DNA of 5,639 bases from Bacteroidales bacterium. GTDB taxonomy: Bacteria; Bacteroidota; Bacteroidia; Bacteroidales; UBA3824. Both the position numbers and the translations under genes were made by a program. How positions within the stretch are numbered: the first letter of the stretch is position 1; each line of letters starts with the position of its first letter. The notes under the pieces are model-generated. The model made no database searches and was not told where the DNA came from. It saw nothing but the letters and a program-made list of their open reading frames with translations. Location: contig JAGCNK010000053.1 in the NCBI GenBank assembly GCA_017645985.1, positions 1 to 5,639 of the forward strand. The letters run 5' to 3'. Positions 1 to 5,248 of the stretch are shown here, one piece after another.

Positions 1-462
1 AATTTTGGAGAAAAACTATTCTGCGACCTGCGAACAAATCCAAATTTCTGTCTCAACCAATACACCGCCAATCGCAAAATCCTCATCACTGGCAACAATT
101 TCGGATGCGGTTCGAGCCGCGAACACGCCGTGTGGGCTCTCTACGACTATGGTTTCCGCGTAATAATAGCCACAGGTTTCGCCGATATTTTTAAAAACAA
201 CGCCTTCAACAACGGACTTTTTCCGCTCATCTTGCCCGAAACTCAATGCAATATATTGGCACAAAAGGCAATAGACCACAAAGACACCGTTTTTGAGGTA
301 AACATCGAAGCACAGACCGTAGGCATCAAAGGTGGCGAATCATTCCCCTTCACCATCGACCCCTTCCGCAAAGAGTGCCTCATCAACGGATTTGACACCA
401 CACAATGGTTGTTAAATATTAAGGATGAGATAGTTAGATTTGACAAAAATACACACCTATGA
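1..462 (+). CDS. leuD: 3-isopropylmalate dehydratase small subunit, 5' end cut off by the window
   Basis: LeuD is the small (swivel-domain) subunit of the cytoplasmic LeuCD isomerase, which converts 2-isopropylmalate to 3-isopropylmalate in leucine synthesis. Reading in frame 1 from the first base gives 153 residues to a TGA stop. Recognisable family blocks are FGEKLF near the beginning, NFGCGSSREHA (codons from 97 onward), the DYGFRVIIA/FADIF block, and FTIDPFRKECLINGFD near the C-terminus. Compared with the roughly 200-residue E. coli protein as I recall it, about 35-40 N-terminal residues lie outside the window. The stretch between FGEKLF and NFGCG is about nine residues shorter than in E. 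coli, so this is a compact version. The usual Pro after SREHA is Val here. The stop codon overlaps the leuB start, which indicates a translationally coupled leu operon. leuC is presumably upstream. Confidence 0.96.
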   Translation, partial: NFGEKLFCDLRTNPNFCLNQYTANRKILITGNNFGCGSSREHAVWALYDYGFRVIIATGFADIFKNNAFNNGLFPLILPETQCNILAQKAIDHKDTVFEVNIEAQTVGIKGGESFPFTIDPFRKECLINGFDTTQWLLNIKDEIVRFDKNTHL

Positions 463-1526
463 AAAAACGTATTGCAATACTCGGTGGCGACGGCATAGGC
501 CCCGATGTAACAGCCGAGGCACAGAAAGCCCTCGAAGCCATTGCCAAAATTTCGGGACACACATTTGAATTTGTCCCCACAATCGGCGGCGCATCTGCCA
601 TCGACCAATGCGGCGACCCGATGCCCGACTCCACAATCCAAACCTGCAAAGAGTGCGACGCTGTGCTGTTTGGCGCATTCGGCGATCCAAAATACGACAA
701 CGACCCAAACGCAAAAGTCCGCCCCGAACAAGGTCTGCTCAAAATCCGCAAAGACCTCGGACTATTTGCCAACATCCGCCCGATATACACATTTCCGGCA
801 CTTCTGCACCGTTCGCCCATCAAACGCGAGATTGTAGAAAACTCCGACTTTGTGGTGGTGCGCGAACTTACAGGAGGAATGTATTTTGGAATGAAAGGTC
901 GCACCGAAGACGGCAAAACAGCCTTTGACACAAACACTTACTCCACATACGAAATAGAACGCATACTTAAAACAGCCTTCGACCTTGCCGCCTCACGCCG
1001 CAAAAAAGTCACCGTGGTAGACAAAGCCAACATCCTTGCCACATCACGACTTTGGCGCGAAACCGCAATACGCATCAGCCAAGATTATCCCGACATCGCC
1101 ACCGACTATATGTTTGTAGACAATGCCTCAATGCGCATCATCACCACCCCCCGCGACTTTGACGTGATTGTTACCGAAAACACCTTTGGCGACATTCTCA
1201 CCGACGAGGCAAGCGTTATCACCGGCTCAATCGGAAAGATGCCGAGCGCGTCGGTAGGCGAGTTTACATCTCTCTACGAGCCAATCCACGGGTCGTATCC
1301 TCAGGCAGCAGGCAAAAACATCGCCAACCCTATGGCAGCGATACTTTCGGCTGCAATGCTTTTGGAGACCTCATTCAATATGAAGGAAGAATCCGCCCTC
1401 ATCACCTCGGCTGTCAACTCCGCCCTCGCCAACGGCATCCGCACCGAAGACATCGCCGAAGGCAAAGCCTATTCCACAACGGAGGTTGGTGATTATATTG
1501 CAGAAAGGATTTTGGGTAATAAATAA
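459..1526 (+). CDS. leuB: 3-isopropylmalate dehydrogenase
   Basis: LeuB oxidises and decarboxylates 3-isopropylmalate to 2-oxoisocaproate with NAD+ and a divalent metal, the third step of leucine synthesis, as a cytoplasmic homodimer. The 355-residue length is typical. Visible family motifs are GDGIGPDV (10-17), RPEQGLL (88-94), the substrate arginines R97, R107 and R135 (VVVRELTGG), Y142, K189 in VDKAN, D221 in VDNA, and D245/D249 in GDILTDE for metal binding. The spacing matches the Thermus enzyme. The NAD loop reads EPIHGSYPQAAG (274-285), with Gln282 where the Thermus enzyme has Asp278. The ATG start at 459 overlaps the leuD stop as ATGA, so translation is probably coupled; no Shine-Dalgarno is visible. 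The related isocitrate and tartrate dehydrogenases are excluded by the RELTGG context and by the leuD neighbour. Confidence 0.98.
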   Translation: MKKRIAILGGDGIGPDVTAEAQKALEAIAKISGHTFEFVPTIGGASAIDQCGDPMPDSTIQTCKECDAVLFGAFGDPKYDNDPNAKVRPEQGLLKIRKDLGLFANIRPIYTFPALLHRSPIKREIVENSDFVVVRELTGGMYFGMKGRTEDGKTAFDTNTYSTYEIERILKTAFDLAASRRKKVTVVDKANILATSRLWRETAIRISQDYPDIATDYMFVDNASMRIITTPRDFDVIVTENTFGDILTDEASVITGSIGKMPSASVGEFTSLYEPIHGSYPQAAGKNIANPMAAILSAAMLLETSFNMKEESALITSAVNSALANGIRTEDIAEGKAYSTTEVGDYIAERILGNK

Positions 1527-1544
1527 AGATAATTTGCAAATAAT

Positions 1545-1587
1545 GAGAATTATAGCATATAATATAAAATTATTTGCTATAATTCTC
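1545..1587. repeat. Long imperfect inverted repeat between leuB and the lipoprotein genes
   Basis: The arm GAGAATTATAGCA (1545-1557) is perfectly complementary to TGCTATAATTCTC (1575-1587). After one T/T mismatch (1558/1574) five more pairs form (1559-1563 with 1569-1573), leaving a 5-base loop. No clean T-run follows, so it is a poor fit to a classical intrinsic terminator for leuB, although it may still end or stabilise the leu transcript. Its right arm overlaps the -33 box of the downstream promoter, so a protein-binding operator is an alternative. The sequence is A/T-rich, but 13 perfect pairs including both G/C ends are unlikely to be pure compositional chance. Confidence 0.7.
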
Positions 1588-1598
1588 TATAAAATTAT
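1563..1598 (+). repeat. 11-bp direct repeat in the promoter region
   Basis: TATAAAATTAT occurs at 1563-1573 and again at 1588-1598, 25 bases apart start to start. Each copy leads into a TTTG-containing element: the first into TTGC at the -33 box, the second into the -7 box and TTTTGCC. It may be a small local duplication of promoter sequence or a pair of regulator half-sites. The low base complexity makes coincidence possible. Confidence 0.5.
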
Positions 1599-1605
1599 AA
1601 TTTTG
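1573..1605 (+). promoter_or_regulatory. Bacteroides-type promoter for the transglutaminase-like gene
   Basis: The -33 element TTTG is at 1573-1576 and the -7 element TAATTTTG (fits TAnnTTTG) at 1598-1605, separated by 21 bases, within the range known for the primary sigma factor of Bacteroidota. Transcription would start near 1610-1613, giving a leader of roughly 22-25 bases before the ATG at 1635. Both elements lie inside palindromic sequence, which suggests regulated access. Confidence 0.75.
1591..1604. repeat. 14-bp perfect palindrome over the -7 box
   Basis: AAAATTATAATTTT at 1591-1604 equals its own reverse complement and covers all but the last base of the -7 element. It could be an operator for a dimeric repressor. 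It consists only of A and T, so the chance expectation in this region is not negligible. Confidence 0.45.
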
Positions 1606-1634
1606 CCGCCGAACAAATTTATAATCTTTTATCA

Positions 1635-2495
1635 ATGAAACACATAAAAACCTTAGGCATTGCCCTAACAATAACAACCTTAATTTCAGCATCTTGCAAA
1701 GATGACAACGAGTATATTATAAAAGGTGAATCAGGCAACAAAAAAGCATTGGCAGAGAGCATTTACGCATCAAACACCGACAACTCGCTGCATTTTACCT
1801 ACACCCCCGATGCCGACAGAGCAAAAGAAATCTACAACTATTTCAGACTCGACACGCTAATCAACGACAATATGTCCACTTGGGACAAGGCGCTGAAAAT
1901 TACCAAGTTTACCGTAGCACAAATTCCTCACCTCAATCAAAAGGGCATTATCGAGCACCGCAACGCCATCGACATTTGGGAGTTTGCAAAAAACACAGAA
2001 CCGGGCGTCAACTGCCGTATGCACTCAATTTTCCTCTCTGAACTCTTCTTTGCCGCCGGCATCACAAACCGCTTTATCACCTGCCGTCCGCTGAGTTCTA
2101 CCGACGACGACTGCCACGTGGTAAACGTTGCGTGGATTCCCGAAATGGATAAATGGGTGATGCTCGACTCCGATATGTGCGCATACATCACCGACGACAA
2201 TGGCACTCCGCTTTCGCTTCAAGAGATGCGCATAAATATGGCCAACGGCGGAGCGTTTAACATCAACTTCCTCAAATCTGTTGTATTTTCAGAAGATTAC
2301 TACCGCGCATATTGGGCAAAAAATCTCTATTGGTTCTGTTCGCACGAAAAAAACGGTTTCAACGTAGAGCCTGCCTCGGTAAGTAGCGGCGACCGTTATA
2401 TATTACTGATACCCACAAACTTCGACTGTTACGATATTGGCGAGCACGACGTTGTAACACACGACGACCAAGCATTTTGGGCTAAGCCCGAATAA
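1635..2495 (+). CDS. Transglutaminase-like lipoprotein, probably surface-exposed
   Basis: The product has 286 residues. The N-terminus is a lipoprotein signal peptide (positive MKHIK, hydrophobic core, lipobox ending in SASC, Cys21). The following KDDNE matches the acidic export signal that sends Bacteroidota lipoproteins to the cell surface. A transglutaminase-like core covers roughly residues 75-190, with catalytic candidates Cys127 (VNCRMH), His161 (CHVVNVAW) and Asp178 (WVMLDSD) in the order and spacing typical of the fold. The helix after the Cys ends in AAGI, as is usual in the superfamily. Bacterial members act as peptidases, amidases or cross-linkers; the substrate cannot be told from sequence. 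The C-terminal 90 residues (aromatic-rich, ending HDDQAFWAKPE) I do not recognise. The ATG at 1635 is chosen because it begins the signal peptide and lies just downstream of a promoter. The next gene has its own promoter. Confidence 0.85.
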   Translation: MKHIKTLGIALTITTLISASCKDDNEYIIKGESGNKKALAESIYASNTDNSLHFTYTPDADRAKEIYNYFRLDTLINDNMSTWDKALKITKFTVAQIPHLNQKGIIEHRNAIDIWEFAKNTEPGVNCRMHSIFLSELFFAAGITNRFITCRPLSSTDDDCHVVNVAWIPEMDKWVMLDSDMCAYITDDNGTPLSLQEMRINMANGGAFNINFLKSVVFSEDYYRAYWAKNLYWFCSHEKNGFNVEPASVSSGDRYILLIPTNFDCYDIGEHDVVTHDDQAFWAKPE

Positions 2496-2496
2496 A

Positions 2497-2527
2497 CAGA
2501 AAATATCGGCAAAAATTTGTTTTTCTG
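2497..2527. repeat. Short inverted repeat after the transglutaminase-like gene
   Basis: CAGAAAA (2497-2503) and TTTTCTG (2521-2527) are perfect 7-bp inverted arms around a 17-base loop, just after the stop codon. The downstream side is A-rich rather than T-rich, so it is a weak terminator candidate. It encloses the -33 box of the next promoter, which makes an operator role conceivable. Confidence 0.3.
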
Positions 2528-2546
2528 AAAAAATAACCTATTTTTG
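2516..2546 (+). promoter_or_regulatory. Bacteroides-type promoter for the LRR and patatin genes
   Basis: TTTG at 2516-2519 and TATTTTTG at 2539-2546 (fits TAnnTTTG) are separated by exactly 19 bases, the classical spacing for Bacteroidota housekeeping promoters. The predicted start point is near 2551-2554. This rules out the in-frame TTG at 2544 as a translation start, because it lies within the -7 box, and supports the ATG at 2583. Confidence 0.8.
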
Positions 2547-2582
2547 CGCTTGAATTTAAACTTAATTAATAAACTACCACCA

Positions 2583-4286
2583 ATGAAAAACTATCTACTC
2601 TCGGGCATTGCTCTAATGCTCGTTGGCACATTAGCCACAGCTTGCAACAAAGACAAAAACGATGACGGTCCATTCGATCCCGGATTCGACTACTACAAGC
2701 CCGAAATTATCCATCTCGACGAAATCATACCAGTTGAAATCAACGAAAGTACTTTTCCCGACCCAGTATTCCGTGCCATTATTTCTACTCGCGACTACGA
2801 CAAAAACGGCGACGGAACTTTAGACGTGGACGAAATTATCCACATCCGCAACATCCATTGCGAAGCCAGTGGAGTAAAATCGCTTCAAGGTATTGAATAT
2901 CTGTTGGAACTGCGCGGAATCTATTGTCAAGACAATGAGATTGAATATTGGAACCTCGACAACAACAAGCTACTTACAGGTATCTGGTGTTCGGGCAACA
3001 ATTTCAAAGCGCTAGACTTTACGGGTCTTGACGAACTTATCTGGGTATACTGCCATGACAACCCCGAGCTTCAAAATCTCAATGTTAGGAACAACCCCAA
3101 GATGGCGTATATCGAATGTAACACCTGTCCGCTCAAAGAAATCGACGTTACTCACAACCCTGAATTGGAGCACCTTATGTGCGGAACATGCCAACTCACC
3201 GAACTTGACCTGAGCAAAAACCCGAAACTCCAACACTTGGACGCTTTCCAAAATGAGTTCACCTCGCTCGACCTCTCTAACAACAAAATGATGAAGCGTT
3301 TAGACATTTGGAACAATCCCAACCTCGGCGACCTCATAATCAGCCATATGGCAGGTCTGCAAACCTACAACTGCGCCAAAACAGGTATCTCAAAATTAGA
3401 TTTAAGCCACAACCCCGAACTATACAAAGTAATTTGTAGTTACAACCAAATCACAGAGTTAGACTTGTCAAAAAATCCAAAATTGGTAATACTTGAATGT
3501 CAAGACAACAGCATCTCCAATCTTGACCTTTCATACACTCTGCAATTGCGCTTTTTGTGGGCTGCTCACAACAAGTTTACCTCGTTAGACCTTGGCTACA
3601 CACCATACCTCATAAAAGTTCATGACAAAGGCACTTACGATAAAGCAAAAGTAGACCACGAATGGTACATCGACTTGGGCGGCGAAGTGTCGACAGGTGA
3701 AGACAACAAACTCTATCTTTGGGTCAACCTCGATGTTAATTTAAGCGACGTATCGCATGGCAATCTCGCCGCCGAAGAAAAATATTCAGAACTGGACAAG
3801 GGCGTTAAAGAAAGCGACTGTCTCAAACGTGGATATGTGCTGAATGTTCTTTACGAAATGGCAGGAAGTCCCAACGTAGGCAACCATAAGTCAAGTTACA
3901 AAGACGTGGCAGGCACCACATACGAAGACGCCATCATCTGGGGCGAAATGAGAGCAATGACTATGGGCTATCCCGAATTTTTGGGCGATTATTTCAACCC
4001 GAACAAATGGATTACACGTCAAGACCTTATGTTTATGCTTATGAGATATGCCGAGGCATTCAACCTTGAACGCTCCATCGACTTTGGCCGCAGCGACGAA
4101 TATATCGACTACTACGACATCGACTCCGACCACTGGGAGGCTGTTTGCTGGTGCGCCACCTGGCACATTATCGAAGGCAAAGGCGGCAAAGAAAAGAGCC
4201 AACAAAAAATCGACCCCTACGGACGCATAACCCAAGCCGACCTCGATCTTGCAATCGCCAACTTTAAAGAAGTAAACAATCTATAG
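2583..4286 (+). CDS. Leucine-rich-repeat lipoprotein with EF-hand loop and SLH-like C-terminus
   Basis: The product has 567 residues counted from the ATG at 2583. An upstream in-frame TTG at 2544 lies inside the promoter and would bury the signal peptide, so I reject it. Domains in order: signal peptide with lipobox LATAC (Cys21) followed by NKDKNDD; a canonical EF-hand calcium loop, DKNGDGTLDVDE (73-84), after a FPDPVFRAII helix; about 12 leucine-rich repeats of 21-22 residues (about 88-345), several following L..L.C..N.L..LDLS.N; then a region resembling S-layer homology repeats (about 411-562). In that region a VLNVLYEMAGSP helix, YKDV...YEDAIIWG...FNPNKWITRQDL (439-482) and a more degenerate copy ending in ITQADL recall SLH repeats. 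LRRs are binding surfaces, so a ligand-binding or adhesin role is likely; the ligand is unknown. The patatin gene follows after 20 bases and is probably cotranscribed. Confidence 0.88.
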   Translation: MKNYLLSGIALMLVGTLATACNKDKNDDGPFDPGFDYYKPEIIHLDEIIPVEINESTFPDPVFRAIISTRDYDKNGDGTLDVDEIIHIRNIHCEASGVKSLQGIEYLLELRGIYCQDNEIEYWNLDNNKLLTGIWCSGNNFKALDFTGLDELIWVYCHDNPELQNLNVRNNPKMAYIECNTCPLKEIDVTHNPELEHLMCGTCQLTELDLSKNPKLQHLDAFQNEFTSLDLSNNKMMKRLDIWNNPNLGDLIISHMAGLQTYNCAKTGISKLDLSHNPELYKVICSYNQITELDLSKNPKLVILECQDNSISNLDLSYTLQLRFLWAAHNKFTSLDLGYTPYLIKVHDKGTYDKAKVDHEWYIDLGGEVSTGEDNKLYLWVNLDVNLSDVSHGNLAAEEKYSELDKGVKESDCLKRGYVLNVLYEMAGSPNVGNHKSSYKDVAGTTYEDAIIWGEMRAMTMGYPEFLGDYFNPNKWITRQDLMFMLMRYAEAFNLERSIDFGRSDEYIDYYDIDSDHWEAVCWCATWHIIEGKGGKEKSQQKIDPYGRITQADLDLAIANFKEVNNL

Positions 4287-4306
4287 TAAAACCATAAAAA
4301 TCTAAT

Positions 4307-5230
4307 ATGAGAAAAATCACTAACCTTCTGCTGTTGCTGCTGCTGTTGGCAACCGCATGCGACAAGTCTGACGACCCCGTTGTTGAAGACGAACCCGAAA
4401 ACGACGACACTGAAATCTTTGATCCTGGCGACAAAAAAATCGGTCTCGCGCTTAGCGGAGGCGGCGCAAAAGGCGCTGCCGAAATTGGCGCACTCAAAGT
4501 TATCGAACAGAAAGGCATCAAGATAGACTATATCTCTGGCACCAGCATCGGCTCGATTATGGGAGCGCTATACTCTGCAGGATACACGGCCGACGAATTG
4601 CAAGAATTTTTTGCAAGTCTCAGCAAGGACGAAGCCAAAAAAAGCTCGGTTATCAGACAGATGGTAGGCGACCTGCTCAACGCCAAAGGAGTTAGCACAT
4701 TCGCCGACCTCACAATTCCTTTCCGCTGCGTAGTGGCAGACGCCAAGGAACTCAAAGAGGTTGTATTGTCAGAAGGTTCGGTGCTCGATGCCGTTATGGC
4801 CTCATCTGCAATTCCTTACATTTACGACAACGTAACTATCGACGGGCACATCTACGTTGACGGCGGATTTTACAACAACCTTCCGGTCGACGTAGTGGAA
4901 GCTATGGGTGCGGAATATACTCTCGTGGTGGACCTCCGTCAGGAAGGCGAATCGTTTGTACCGTCGGAGTACGAACCAATTATAAAAGACCTTATTAAAG
5001 TGCCCGTACTCGCACAGGTCGCACTCGGCGACGCTACCGAAATTGTTACCGACTATTTCGACCGCCGTCCCGACATTGAAAAATACGAAGCCAACAAACT
5101 CAAAGCCGACACCTACATTCATCCCAACCTGAAAGGCTACAACGCCCTCAGTTTCGGTGCAAGCAATGTAAAAGAGATGGCTGACATTGGGCAGAGAGCC
5201 GCCGAGGCGAAGCTAAAAATTGAAAAATAA
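4307..5230 (+). CDS. Patatin-like phospholipase lipoprotein
   Basis: This is a lipid acyl hydrolase of the patatin family, close to the bacterial RssA-type (NTE) group. All active-site elements are present: glycine-rich oxyanion loop GGGAKG (51-56), nucleophile Ser80 in GTSIG, and Asp185 in the DGG motif, plus the family block ASSAIP (165-170). It therefore should be active on phospholipids or other acyl esters. Unlike cytoplasmic RssA-type proteins it starts with a signal peptide holding eight consecutive leucines and a lipobox ATAC (Cys18). This is followed by DKSDD and a strongly acidic linker to about residue 42, so it is predicted to be anchored and surface-exposed. At 307 residues it is a bare catalytic domain with no C-terminal beta-barrel. 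The ATG at 4307 lies 20 bases after the LRR gene with no promoter or terminator seen between, so they likely form one operon. Confidence 0.94.
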   Translation: MRKITNLLLLLLLLATACDKSDDPVVEDEPENDDTEIFDPGDKKIGLALSGGGAKGAAEIGALKVIEQKGIKIDYISGTSIGSIMGALYSAGYTADELQEFFASLSKDEAKKSSVIRQMVGDLLNAKGVSTFADLTIPFRCVVADAKELKEVVLSEGSVLDAVMASSAIPYIYDNVTIDGHIYVDGGFYNNLPVDVVEAMGAEYTLVVDLRQEGESFVPSEYEPIIKDLIKVPVLAQVALGDATEIVTDYFDRRPDIEKYEANKLKADTYIHPNLKGYNALSFGASNVKEMADIGQRAAEAKLKIEK

Positions 5231-5248
5231 GCAAGCGAATTGATTTAT

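Noticed and set aside
608..928. Arg-rich plus-strand open frame inside leuB
   Set aside because: It is an out-of-frame reading of leuB with highly biased composition (Arg, Pro, Ser).
243..937. Overlapping minus-strand open frames opposite leuD and leuB
   Set aside because: They lie antisense to well-conserved genes, are Cys/Arg-rich or low-complexity, match no family I recognise, and have no promoter or start context.
1529..1537. Possible extra -7 box just after leuB (ATAATTTGC)
   Set aside because: It is one base short of TAnnTTTG and has no correctly spaced -33 TTTG.
2544..2582. In-frame TTG start adding 13 residues to the LRR protein
   Set aside because: The TTG lies inside a good -7 box (2539-2546) upstream of the predicted transcript start, and the extension would precede a complete signal peptide starting at the ATG at 2583.
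3891..4235. Minus-strand open frame opposite the SLH-like region
   Set aside because: Valine- and alanine-rich composition is the expected shadow of GAC/GAA/GCC-rich coding sequence on the other strand.
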